This document shows, one piece after another, positions 42,945 through 51,284 of a stretch of 64,000 bases of DNA. This DNA is from CAYPXN01 sp964470915. Its GTDB lineage: Bacteria; UBA10199; JADFYH01. The DNA lies in NCBI GenBank assembly GCA_964470915.1, contig CAYYEM010000002.1, positions 30,624 through 94,623 of the forward strand, written 5' to 3'. Within the stretch, counting starts at the first letter, position 1. Each line of letters opens with the position of its first letter. The position numbers were made by a program, and so were the translations under genes. The notes below the pieces were generated by a model. That model did not search any database, had not been told where the DNA came from, and saw only the letters and a program-made list of their open reading frames with translations.

Positions 42945-43283
42945 CTATCCTTTTTTTGATGCGGAATGTTTTCGTTTTGTAGGCAAGCGTGAAACTTTTA
43001 AATTATTTGCAATAGATGACTTGGGTGCTTCGTCTTCTTCAGGATCTGAAACATGTCGAATCACTTCATTTAACAAGCTTTCCCCTCTTTTGAAGGCTTC
43101 ACGAAAGGGAGAGTGTTGATCAATGAGGTTTGCATCGAGAGCAATAGTAGTAGCAGTAGAGGCCATGGTTTGAGCAGCCAATAAAAATTCTTTGGCAGCT
43201 TTTTTAAGATGGACTTTACTATCTTCGAGTCCTCTTAATGCCTGAGCTAAAATCAACAAGGTAGTAGAGTGTTGATGACTCAT
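42945..43283 (-). CDS. Small helical hypothetical protein upstream of phaR
   Basis: 112 residues, 7 bases upstream of phaR on the same strand. The first 70 residues are Ala/Leu-rich and helical (HLKKAAKEFLLAAQTMASTA), reminiscent of phasins, and the tail is basic (PTKRKHSASKKG). No family match is recognised. A role at PHA granules is only suggested by position. Confidence 0.6.
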   Translation of the reverse strand: MSHQHSTTLLILAQALRGLEDSKVHLKKAAKEFLLAAQTMASTATTIALDANLIDQHSPFREAFKRGESLLNEVIRHVSDPEEDEAPKSSIANNLKVSRLPTKRKHSASKKG

Positions 43284-43294
43284 GTGTTAGTTAG

Positions 43295-43504
43295 CTAACT
43301 TAATTTGGGAGGTTCGTTGGAAGAATCTTTTTTTTCTCCCTCTTCATCTCCCTTAATTCCTTTTTTGAAATTGCGAATACCCTTGCCGAGACCTGAACCG
43401 ATATCAGGTAACTTTCCCACACCAAAAATAATCAGTACGATTACTAGAATAATTGCTAATTCGCCAGCTCCGAGGCCACCGATGCCGAGTAGAGGGTGCG
43501 TCAT
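43295..43504 (-). CDS. tatA: Sec-independent translocase subunit TatA
   Basis: 69 residues: one N-terminal membrane helix (ELAIILVIVLIIFGVGKLPD), the hinge FG-GKLPD, and an amphipathic helix IGSGLGKGIRNFKKGIKG followed by an acidic tail. This is the standard TatA/E layout, pore-forming component for folded protein export. tatB and tatC are not adjacent. Confidence 0.93.
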   Translation of the reverse strand: MTHPLLGIGGLGAGELAIILVIVLIIFGVGKLPDIGSGLGKGIRNFKKGIKGDEEGEKKDSSNEPPKLS

Positions 43505-43574
43505 AAAAAGTCTCCAAGGTATTTATGACGCAGAATTAGCATGGGCTCAGAAGCTTTGTCTATATTAAAATAGT

Positions 43575-44006
43575 TTAAGAGTCGCTATGTTTTCCAGTCA
43601 GTTCATTGGTTTGACGGCGTTTGGGGTCTATACAGTAGAAATACAACAGAATACAGGCGACAGAAGTAATGGGTAACAAGAGAACATTGAATAGAATAAG
43701 GACGACCTGATGCGGAAAGAGCCAAAGCAAAATCATAAAGCTAGGCCAAATATAAGCGATAGGCACCAGAGCTTTTTGAAATTGTAATTGGATGCCAGGT
43801 CCGGGAGCATTTTTGGGGTAAAAGGGATATAAAACGAGGGCTTGTGCGTAAAGAACTTGAATCCAGAATAGACATAGAAGGGCTTTTTTTACCTGGTCAA
43901 GTGCTTGCCAATGACCTTGCCAAAGGTAAAGAATACTGAGTAAAGCTCCTAACCAGTAGAAACTTTTCATCACAGGACTATTTCGATTAAAGAAAAATTG
44001 AAGCAT
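43575..44006 (-). CDS. Small polytopic membrane protein, unknown
   Basis: 143 residues and about four membrane helices (SFYWLGALLSILYLW, ALLCLFWIQVLYAQALVLY, IAYIWPSFMILLWLF, LLLPITSVACILLYFY). No family recognised. Its start lies 28 bases from the divergent pabB start, so both promoters overlap their neighbours. Confidence 0.65.
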   Translation of the reverse strand: MLQFFFNRNSPVMKSFYWLGALLSILYLWQGHWQALDQVKKALLCLFWIQVLYAQALVLYPFYPKNAPGPGIQLQFQKALVPIAYIWPSFMILLWLFPHQVVLILFNVLLLPITSVACILLYFYCIDPKRRQTNELTGKHSDS

Positions 44007-44034
44007 GAGAGTGATGTAGCACTCCAGAAACTTT

Positions 44035-45315
44035 ATGCAAGAGCCCTTGAAATATTTTTTATCGCTTCAGGATGTAAAACATCCTTTTTGTCTTTATTCA
44101 GGCAAGGGGGGGCGTTTTTCTTATGTAGGCGTAAATCCTTTAAAAATTATAAAAATATATCCTCATTTTCTAGATATTTGTGGCCAAAAGATTCCTTTGA
44201 AACAGGGCGAAAATCCCTTTGATCTTTTATCAGAGGAGATGAAAGTTTTACAAAAATCTCCTGGGGAATATTTTCGTTCCGGTTGGGTGGGTTTTTGGGC
44301 TTATGAGATGGCTTCTTTTGCGGATGCCAATTTACCCAAGCGAGATTTACCTGAAGATTTTTTGCTGGGATGGTGGGGGTATTATGAGGGGGTGCAGGTT
44401 TGGGAGAATGAAGAAATGAAATCATCTTCTGTAGGGGCACCCCTTGGAGCGCCCAAGGTGAGTTCATCCAGGATGGGGGGTGCAGCAAGCAGCGCCCCTG
44501 CCCTATGTCGAGAATCCTATTTTTCCTCTCTCTCTAAAATCCTTTCCTATATTGAAGCTGGTGATTGTTATCAGGTAAATTTTTCACAGCAGTTTGAATT
44601 GCCTCTTCCAGATCAATTTTCTCCAAAAGCAACTTTTGTAGATTTAGCCGTAAGACATCCTGCTCCATTTTCAGCTTATCTAGATTGTGGAGAGAAAAAA
44701 ATTATTTCCTTGTCTCCCGAAGAATTTATTTTCTTAAAAGGTGATACTCTGCGTACTTCACCTATTAAGGGCACTCGAAAAAGGAGCCTGAATGTGGATG
44801 AAGATGCAAAGCTAAAAAAAGATTTGGAAAATTCTGAAAAAGAAAAAGCAGAATTACTCATGATTGTAGATTTGGAACGCAATGATTTAGGAAAAATTTG
44901 TGAGCCAGCGAGTATTCAGGTAAAGCCTTTAAGACAAATAGTGACTTACGATTATGTGTATCATGCTGAAGCAGTGGTAGAAGGTAAAATTAAAGCCAAT
45001 GTCAGTCCATTAATGGCTACGCGGGCAATGTTTCCTGGAGGCTCAATTACAGGGGCTCCCAAAAAAAGAGCGATGGAGATTATTCAAGAATTAGAGCTTG
45101 AACCGCGTGGTATATATACAGGTGCCATTGGTTTTTATGATGTGTCAGGTTTAACAAATTTAAATATTGCTATTCGAAGTTTTGAAATTGAAAAAGGTAA
45201 AATTAGGTTTGGCATGGGAGGAGGAATTGTGGCAGACAGTGATCCATTGCAAGAGTATGAAGAGCTGTTTGTGAAGGCAAAGGTATTTGATGAACTTCAT
45301 TATTTATCAAAATGA
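44035..45315 (+). CDS. pabB: Aminodeoxychorismate synthase component I, with in-frame repeat insertion
   Basis: 426 residues. The chorismate-binding fold has AGDCYQVNFSQQFELP, SPIKGTRKRS, ELLMIVDLERNDLGKIC, MFPGGSITGAPKKRAMEII and GMGGGIVADSDPLQEYEE. It aminates chorismate to 4-amino-4-deoxychorismate for folate; the PabC lyase follows with a 26-base overlap. The glutamine amidotransferase partner (pabA) is not in the window. Between the N-terminal region and the main domain, a GC-rich palindromic segment (44431-44505) adds about 25 small residues (VGAPLGAPK...AASSAPA) in the linker, keeping the frame. Start chosen at the first ATG; no strong ribosome site is visible. Confidence 0.93.
   Translation: MQEPLKYFLSLQDVKHPFCLYSGKGGRFSYVGVNPLKIIKIYPHFLDICGQKIPLKQGENPFDLLSEEMKVLQKSPGEYFRSGWVGFWAYEMASFADANLPKRDLPEDFLLGWWGYYEGVQVWENEEMKSSSVGAPLGAPKVSSSRMGGAASSAPALCRESYFSSLSKILSYIEAGDCYQVNFSQQFELPLPDQFSPKATFVDLAVRHPAPFSAYLDCGEKKIISLSPEEFIFLKGDTLRTSPIKGTRKRSLNVDEDAKLKKDLENSEKEKAELLMIVDLERNDLGKICEPASIQVKPLRQIVTYDYVYHAEAVVEGKIKANVSPLMATRAMFPGGSITGAPKKRAMEIIQELELEPRGIYTGAIGFYDVSGLTNLNIAIRSFEIEKGKIRFGMGGGIVADSDPLQEYEELFVKAKVFDELHYLSK
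44431..44505. repeat. GC-rich palindromic repeat inserted in frame in pabB
   Basis: 75 bp starting GTAGGGGCACCCC and ending GCGCCCCTGCCCT. Two hairpins are visible: CCTTGG/CCAAGG (44442-44457) and GGGGTGC/GCGCCCC (44477-44498). The flanking gene is AT-rich. The pattern with AGCAAGCAGC in the loop is that of widely dispersed bacterial palindromes. Confidence 0.75.
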
Positions 45316-46168
45316 AAAATTTTTAGATGAGGCTCGTGCTCATGTGAGCGTTGCGGATCGCGGTTTTTTGGTGGGCGAAGGCTTATTTGAAACACTGCGT
45401 GCATATAATAATCATGTAGTCTTTGTAAAAGAGCATTTATTGCGTTTAGCAGAAGGGGCAGAACAGTTGGGAATTGAGCTGCCCGTTTCCCTCGAAAGAC
45501 TTCGTTTTCTTGTTTATCAAACCTTGCATTTGAATAAATTGCAGGATGCTGTGGTGCGTGTATATCTCACTTCAGAAGGTAGCGGTATTGGCGATTTAGA
45601 TTCTCCTCCCAAAAAAATTAACCTGCTTATTTCATGCAAGCCTTACACAGTGCCTCCCGCGAAGTGTTATGAACAGGGGGTAGATGTTTGTTGGGTAAAA
45701 AATGTAGTCGCAGAACAAGGCTTAATGTCTCAGTTAAAGTCGACTAGTTATTTGAGTCGCTTGTTGGCTCGTCGTGAAGCACAAAAGAAAAACTGTTTTG
45801 AAGGAATTATGCTGAATCCCTATGGCCACGTAGCTGAAGGTTCTGGGAGTAATGTTTTTATGGTATCAGGCTCAGTGATTTATACCCCTCCAGCAGAAGA
45901 AGGTTTGCTTCAAGGAGTGACCCGTCAACAAGTAATCCATTTGGCTGAAAAAGAAGGTTTTGAAATAGAAGAAAAAGTGATTTTACCGGAAGATTTGTTA
46001 AAGGCAGACGAAGTTTTTTTAACGAGTACTTTGAAAGAAATTATGCCGGTTAAAAAAGTAGCTGATATCAAAATGAAATCTTCTCCTGGCCCTATCACCC
46101 AAAAACTTTTGGATACTTATCGAGATACAGTGCAGTGGCATGTAGAAAGCGCTGAGGAACCCTCTTAG
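45290..46168 (+). CDS. pabC: Aminodeoxychorismate lyase / class IV aminotransferase
   Basis: 292 residues from the ATG at 45290. It has the fold-type IV PLP pattern: VADRGFLVGEGLFETLRAYN, LKSTSYLSRLLARREA (the PLP lysine), AEGSGSNVFMV, GVTRQQVIHLAEKEGF and the end motif FLTSTLKEIMPV. In this position, overlapping pabB by 26 bases, it most likely releases pyruvate from aminodeoxychorismate to give p-aminobenzoate. A D-amino-acid or branched-chain aminotransferase activity cannot be excluded from sequence alone. Confidence 0.88.
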   Translation: MNFIIYQNEKFLDEARAHVSVADRGFLVGEGLFETLRAYNNHVVFVKEHLLRLAEGAEQLGIELPVSLERLRFLVYQTLHLNKLQDAVVRVYLTSEGSGIGDLDSPPKKINLLISCKPYTVPPAKCYEQGVDVCWVKNVVAEQGLMSQLKSTSYLSRLLARREAQKKNCFEGIMLNPYGHVAEGSGSNVFMVSGSVIYTPPAEEGLLQGVTRQQVIHLAEKEGFEIEEKVILPEDLLKADEVFLTSTLKEIMPVKKVADIKMKSSPGPITQKLLDTYRDTVQWHVESAEEPS

Positions 46169-46893
46169 CTTTGTATTTTTTTTCTTACCACTTGTCTTGC
46201 AAGATGGACAGATTCCACCAAATGATGATTTAGTGCTAAATATCCTAAAATAGCAGAAGCCAGTGTGCAGCCGGTGCCATGGGTGTTGTGAGATTTTAGT
46301 CTACTGCCTTCAAAGAAATAGTCCATTTCTGAATTCATAAAAATATCGCAGGGTTTTCCAGAAAGATGTCCACCTTTCATTAAAATATTTTTGGCGCCTG
46401 TTTGTAAAAAAAACTTCCCCGCTCGTTGCATATCTTTTAGGTTTTTTATTTTGATACCGCTTAAAATTTCAGCCTCAGGAATATTGGGAGTGAGTAGATC
46501 GACCCAAGGGAAAAGTCTGGGTAGCATTTGAATGCCTTGTCGGTCGAGGAGCCAAGCGCCTGTACTGGAGCGGAGCACAGGATCTAAAATTAAAAAAGCA
46601 GGTTTTACTTTCTTGAGCCAGTTGAGAAGAGGTGGAATGAGAGTATGATGGCCGATCATTCCAATTTTGATAAAAGGATTTTTTTTCTTAATACTGATAG
46701 CTTGCAGTTGATCTGAGAAATTCTTTACCCGAACTGTTTCATAGGAAAAAAACTTTGTTTCATTTTGAGCAGTGACAGCTGTGATTAAAGAAGAGACTTT
46801 CGCGTTTAATTGTTCAAGAGTGTGTAAATCTGCCTGAATTCCAGCAGCGCCTGAAGGGTCCGAACCTCCAATGACTATGATGTGAGCTTCCAT
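46165..46893 (-). CDS. thiD: Hydroxymethylpyrimidine/phosphomethylpyrimidine kinase
   Basis: 242 residues. The ribokinase-like signature is GGSDPSGAAGIQADLHTLEQL at the start, KIGMIGH, LILDPVLRSSTG and the anion hole SHNTHGTGCTLASAI near the end. It phosphorylates HMP-P to HMP-PP, which ThiE (at 50651) couples with the thiazole. ThiD and ThiE lie on the same strand but are separated by the 3.6-kb gene at 46903. Its stop overlaps the convergent pabC stop by 4 bases. Confidence 0.94.
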   Translation of the reverse strand: MEAHIIVIGGSDPSGAAGIQADLHTLEQLNAKVSSLITAVTAQNETKFFSYETVRVKNFSDQLQAISIKKKNPFIKIGMIGHHTLIPPLLNWLKKVKPAFLILDPVLRSSTGAWLLDRQGIQMLPRLFPWVDLLTPNIPEAEILSGIKIKNLKDMQRAGKFFLQTGAKNILMKGGHLSGKPCDIFMNSEMDYFFEGSRLKSHNTHGTGCTLASAILGYLALNHHLVESVHLARQVVRKKIQS

Positions 46894-46902
46894 ATTCTTT
46901 AC

Positions 46903-49900
46903 TTATCGCAGGAAGGGGGGAGCATGTGCTAGAATTTTTTTTCTGTGAATAAAATAAAATTCAAGGGCAGTGAGTACAGTGTGGATACCATCTTTTTCTT
47001 TTGCCACACAAGCTAGCGTTTCTGACATAAAAGCTTCCACGTTTGTTTCGCTGCTTCTTGCATGTTCCATAAAAACTAATACTCTATAATAGATTTTTAC
47101 GATCTGACTTTCAGCTCTTACAGGCGGAGGCGGAGTCACTTGTCGTTCCATGTTATCAAAATAAGAACTGGGTTCGAATAATTCAGGCATATCTGCCTTG
47201 TTGAATACCAGAGAAAAAGTATTCATCAGGGTCTGTAGATCGAAAGGTAACTTCAACATTCCTCGGAATTTTGAATGATGGGTAATCAAGGTGCGTGCCA
47301 TCCCTCTCAAAATTTGACTTTCCAATTCTTCTGGCTTTGCTGTCATCTCTTCACCTGCAGCCCCTATTGAAAGTTGTTCATATCGTCTGAAAACAGGAGC
47401 TAGGTCTGTCAGTACATCCAAATGATCTTTCACATTTCTATCCAAACCATTTTCAAGCATTACCTCACGCGATAGGTTCGCCCCCAACAAATCGTATTCA
47501 GGAAGTTGTCGATAAAGAGTTTCAAAAAAACTCGGAAAATTATCTTCAATTTCTTGTAATGTTTTTCTACGGGAAGCTCTGTAAGCAGCTGTAAAGCGTG
47601 TAAAAAACTGGTAAATAACCCAGGAATGAGGCGCTCCTGCTAAGAGAAGATTTCCTGCACGATTCGCAAGTTTTAATGCTTCTGTACGAAATGAGTGTTC
47701 AAAGTTGAGACCAATCGACATCAAACGTTTCATATCGGGTCCAGCGATGCTGAATAAAAGTAATGCAAAACGATAAGTGGGAGTGTAGGGACGAGCACTT
47801 AAAATTTTTCCTCTTAATTCTGTTCTTCCATTGAGGGTGATGGGGGTTTCAGCGGGAACCCTTTCGAGAGCGGCGTAAGCATCTGTGGTTAAGGCAGTAT
47901 TTCGAATAATTCCATAGCGCTTGACATGATCCATGAGAATGGGTGTGGAATCAGGATCATGTTCAGCAAGAATAACTTTGATACGATCACTTTTTGAATC
48001 CATTTCAGATAAATTAAATCCGAGAATTTCGGGAAATTCTTCGGGAATATTCAATGCTAAATGAATACTTTCGTTAGGATCCAACAGTGGATTTCCTAAA
48101 GCGCTTGGTAAATCCCCACGCAAACTGGCTCGATGTTTCAAATAAAGTTCCGCGGCTTTTTGATGGATGGAGCTGAGCCAGCGATTCATGTCTGCCCCGT
48201 CTAACTCCTGATCGGAGGCAGCTTCCCATAAACGATTGGACAAAGTCTCTCCAAGTTCAGGATGTCGAGCAATTCTCGCAAGGATTGCAGTGAAACAAGC
48301 ATTTCTTCTGTTAAAGAAACGTTGAAAATCTTTATTGTTTATAGGGCTTTCCATTTGAGCGAGAGGATCTTCACGGATTTCCGGACAACGCACTGCCCAT
48401 TTCATGGGATCTGCTTGAAGAACGGAGCGGATTGCTTTTGAATCTTCTGTACGGGCGTGAGTTAAGGCATGAGCTGCATAAAAGGTCAGTGTTTCAGTAG
48501 GAGCTCCCAAACGTGCCCAGGCGGAGATATGTCGGGCAACCGTGTAAAAGCGGGTTTCTGAGCCTTTGTTTGCAAAAAGTTCAGATCCTAAGCGAAGTAC
48601 TCTTCTGAAATTTTCAGGAGCTTCATTCCAAAAGTGAAGTGCCGTATTCCATTCGCTCTCTTCATCACTTCTGAAAGGAGCAGCTGCCACTCCATCAAGA
48701 AATTCTAACTCCGGATAAATCGTTGCCAGTCTTTGGTGAGGGGATTGATTTGGAGAATGGCTTGTTTGGGTAGATCGGAATGGTTTTCGGGGAGAATGAA
48801 GAGCCCAAGCAGCTAAAGTTTCAAGAGGATTTTGTTCTGCGTCCAGATTTTGAGCTATTAAATAGTTGAGATCCTCATTTCCCCATTCTCGAGTGAGAAT
48901 GAACTCCATGAATCTTGCACGAAGAGTTTCGCAATCCAAATTTCTCCAAACATTGGTTTCAACTTGGAGTCGAAGTCGGTCGAGTGATGAAATTTGTCGA
49001 TAAGCTTCTAATAAAGGCGTAACGATGTCTGGCAAATCACTTTTGTGTGCTACTTCTATCATTGTTTCTGCTTCGGCCATATCTTGAAGAGCAGTTTTTG
49101 TAGCAGGTTCTAGAAAAGGCAATTCCCTCAATTGTTTTCCTAGAGACTGAAGATGAAAGAGAAGCCGGGCATCGGGATCTCCTCGCCATAAAGCAGAAGC
49201 CTCTGAAAGCTCTGTTATTGATTCATCTTCGACTCCTGCCAGTTCAGGAAATTCAGCTAAGAGTTTTCCGTCGAGGGCTCTTGAAAGAACTTGCGCAGGA
49301 TCAGCCAATTGAGGATTTGCCATTTCAATTTCGAAATTTTCTTCAGGAGGGGGAGTTTTACGCGCTTGTCTTTCTTCGATCACTCTTTCCCAATGGGCTG
49401 CCCAGTCCATTGCAGGGGCTTGCGTTTTTTCTTCTGTCGGCAAAGCTACTAGAGCCTCTCCTTCAGTGCTCTTTTGAATTTGTATTGCATGAAAGGGATT
49501 AAAAGTATGATTTGAACTTTCTTGTAAAGGATTTACAAACCATTGCCGGATGAATCGATCTGTTTCATTGTGTGTTCCCAAGTGCACCATTTCATATTTT
49601 CGATTTCGGAGAGTAAATAAAAGTCGATAATGGTCATTAATTCTGATTTGGTGCAAAGGTTGAGAAACCCCTTTTAAACTTTTTTTATCCATTCCTTTAG
49701 TGATGCTTCCGTTCGCAATCAGTTCGATGGCTCTTAAAGTGCGTGATCTTATACTCTCGGGAGCAGCGTTCCAACCTGCCTGAAAATTGGAGTGGTATGT
49801 AATATTTCGAAGTTTTCTGCTAGGCTCGGATCCATTACCATCTAAAGTTTCCGAGTGCATTTGCAATGCATCTTGGTGTTGGATTTGTGGAGAAAGAGTT

Positions 49901-50529
49901 GAATGATAAAGGGGGAGTCGATCGAAATTTCTTTCGAGGCTTGAAATTCGATGTCCGCTTAAATGAGCTGAGAGATGCGTGCCGATTCCCAATTGTAGAT
50001 TCTTGATTTCAGCATGGAGCATTTGATCGAGGAAATTTCCTTCGGGTGCGGGAGTCCATCCCAAGAAGGCCGTGGCTTGATGTCCTGCTATCATTGAAAA
50101 ATCTTGAACCAGATGTCGCCCGATCAGGTGATGAGTGCGCAGAAGATGTCCCACACTTTTCATCATAGCAAAATCGACAAAAGAGTTTCGCCATTCTTCT
50201 GAGAAGCTGTGAGGAGTGAGGGGTGAGGAGTGAGGAGATAAATTTTGCAAAAATCTGGAAGTTCCTTCAAAAGCGGTGACTTCGCAAACCAGCCCAAACA
50301 AAGGGGATGCAAAACGCACAATATTCGGAGCAGTATTTAAAAAAGCAATTTTACCTAAACGATAGGCAAGGCCTCCTATCGTCATTGCTACCAAAGAAGA
50401 GATATTCGTTGTTTCACTCAAGAAAGTTTGGGCGAGCGAATCCATTTGCAACTGAGCGGCGCTGAATTGAGGATGAGAGAAGGATGGATTTCCTAATCGG
50501 GTGAATAAATGGTTCAAATTACTTCTCAA
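46903..50529 (-). CDS. Giant modular protein: shared N-terminal module, RelE/ParE-like domain, long helical region
   Basis: 1208 residues from a TTG start (an in-frame stop lies two codons upstream, and a later ATG would cut the conserved module). Residues 1-200 match the N-terminal module of the protein at 27923 (AAQLQMDSLAQTF, IGGLAYRLGKIA, LHAEIKNLQLGIGTHLSAHL). Residues ~242-335 resemble the RelE/ParE toxin fold: a helical hairpin (GWNAAPESIRSRTLRAIELI), then LHQIRINDHYRLLFTL and YEMVHLGTHNETDRFI. The remaining ~870 residues are mostly helical, without a recognised family. No signal peptide. An SPHSSPLTPHS stretch encoded by a short tandem repeat (50209) lies within the module. It separates thiD from thiE. 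Confidence 0.72.
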   Translation of the reverse strand: MRSNLNHLFTRLGNPSFSHPQFSAAQLQMDSLAQTFLSETTNISSLVAMTIGGLAYRLGKIAFLNTAPNIVRFASPLFGLVCEVTAFEGTSRFLQNLSPHSSPLTPHSFSEEWRNSFVDFAMMKSVGHLLRTHHLIGRHLVQDFSMIAGHQATAFLGWTPAPEGNFLDQMLHAEIKNLQLGIGTHLSAHLSGHRISSLERNFDRLPLYHSTLSPQIQHQDALQMHSETLDGNGSEPSRKLRNITYHSNFQAGWNAAPESIRSRTLRAIELIANGSITKGMDKKSLKGVSQPLHQIRINDHYRLLFTLRNRKYEMVHLGTHNETDRFIRQWFVNPLQESSNHTFNPFHAIQIQKSTEGEALVALPTEEKTQAPAMDWAAHWERVIEERQARKTPPPEENFEIEMANPQLADPAQVLSRALDGKLLAEFPELAGVEDESITELSEASALWRGDPDARLLFHLQSLGKQLRELPFLEPATKTALQDMAEAETMIEVAHKSDLPDIVTPLLEAYRQISSLDRLRLQVETNVWRNLDCETLRARFMEFILTREWGNEDLNYLIAQNLDAEQNPLETLAAWALHSPRKPFRSTQTSHSPNQSPHQRLATIYPELEFLDGVAAAPFRSDEESEWNTALHFWNEAPENFRRVLRLGSELFANKGSETRFYTVARHISAWARLGAPTETLTFYAAHALTHARTEDSKAIRSVLQADPMKWAVRCPEIREDPLAQMESPINNKDFQRFFNRRNACFTAILARIARHPELGETLSNRLWEAASDQELDGADMNRWLSSIHQKAAELYLKHRASLRGDLPSALGNPLLDPNESIHLALNIPEEFPEILGFNLSEMDSKSDRIKVILAEHDPDSTPILMDHVKRYGIIRNTALTTDAYAALERVPAETPITLNGRTELRGKILSARPYTPTYRFALLLFSIAGPDMKRLMSIGLNFEHSFRTEALKLANRAGNLLLAGAPHSWVIYQFFTRFTAAYRASRRKTLQEIEDNFPSFFETLYRQLPEYDLLGANLSREVMLENGLDRNVKDHLDVLTDLAPVFRRYEQLSIGAAGEEMTAKPEELESQILRGMARTLITHHSKFRGMLKLPFDLQTLMNTFSLVFNKADMPELFEPSSYFDNMERQVTPPPPVRAESQIVKIYYRVLVFMEHARSSETNVEAFMSETLACVAKEKDGIHTVLTALEFYFIHRKKILAHAPPFLR
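50209..50237. repeat. Tandem 14-bp repeat inside the giant gene
   Basis: Two copies of TGAGGAGTGAGG(G/A)G at 50210-50223 and 50224-50237. On the coding strand they read as SPHSSPLTPHS. The module of the paralogue at 27923 has no such stretch, so this is probably an insertion. Confidence 0.7.
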
Positions 50530-50541
50530 GCTTTATTCACC

Positions 50542-50557
50542 GGGGTGCCCGAGCGGT
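50542..50557 (+). other. Class II tRNA D-arm-like fragment
   Basis: GGGGTGCCCGAGCGGT reads like the 5' part (positions ~4-20) of a bacterial tRNA-Tyr or tRNA-Leu, but the sequence after it cannot form the rest of a tRNA. It lies 13 bases from the start of the giant gene. It may be a tRNA remnant left by a rearrangement, or chance. Confidence 0.3.
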
Positions 50558-50650
50558 GATCTTAAAATGCCAGGTACTTTTGCAAGTACTTGATAAGTCT
50601 AGATGAGTTTAGCAATTCATCGGTAAGCGCTTAAAAAAGTTGCGTTTTAG

Positions 50651-51283
50651 CTAGCGGAAAAAAGAGCTGAAAGTTTGACTACTTTGAGTGATGTCTTGTG
50701 CCTGGGAAAGGGCTGTGATCATTGCAATAGAGCTGACTCCAGTATCAATGACGGACTGAATGTTTTCTAGGCTAATTCCCCCAATAGCTACCACTGGAAT
50801 TTTTACATTTCGAACGACTTCTTTTAGCTTTTCTAAACCTTGTATGGGGTGCCCGGGTCCTTTTGTTTTCGTGGGGAAAATGGCTCCCAGAGCGACATAG
50901 TTAGCACCTTCTTTTTGAGCATTGAGAGCTTCTTCAAGAGAATGGGAGGAATAGCCAATGATTTTATCAGGACCCACAATTTGTCGAGTGACGGCGATGG
51001 GTAAATCATCTTCTCCAATATGAACTCCATCGACAGGCAGTGCTGCAGCCAGTTCAACATAATCGTTGAGAATGAAAATAAAATCATATTGTTTTTTGAG
51101 CTTTAGAATTTCTTCTGCAATTTTTTTTACCTTTGAGAGGTCTTGTTCTCCTTTCATTCTGAGCTGAAGTATTTTGCATCCTCCCGCTAGAATTTTTTGG
51201 GCGAGTTCAAGATGGGAATATTGGGGAGAAAAAGTGGTATCGCAAATGGCATAAAGGCCGCGGATTTTTTTTGAATTCGACAT
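50651..51283 (-). CDS. thiE: Thiamine phosphate synthase
   Basis: 210 residues, TIM barrel with LYAICDTTFSPQY, KILQLRMKGEQDL, FILNDYVELAAALPVDGVHIGEDDLP and VVAIGGISLENIQSVI. It joins HMP-PP and thiazole phosphate to thiamine phosphate. It follows the ZIP transporter gene by one base on the same strand. thiD is 3.8 kb downstream. Confidence 0.95.
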   Translation of the reverse strand: MSNSKKIRGLYAICDTTFSPQYSHLELAQKILAGGCKILQLRMKGEQDLSKVKKIAEEILKLKKQYDFIFILNDYVELAAALPVDGVHIGEDDLPIAVTRQIVGPDKIIGYSSHSLEEALNAQKEGANYVALGAIFPTKTKGPGHPIQGLEKLKEVVRNVKIPVVAIGGISLENIQSVIDTGVSSIAMITALSQAQDITQSSQTFSSFFR

Positions 51284-51284
51284 G

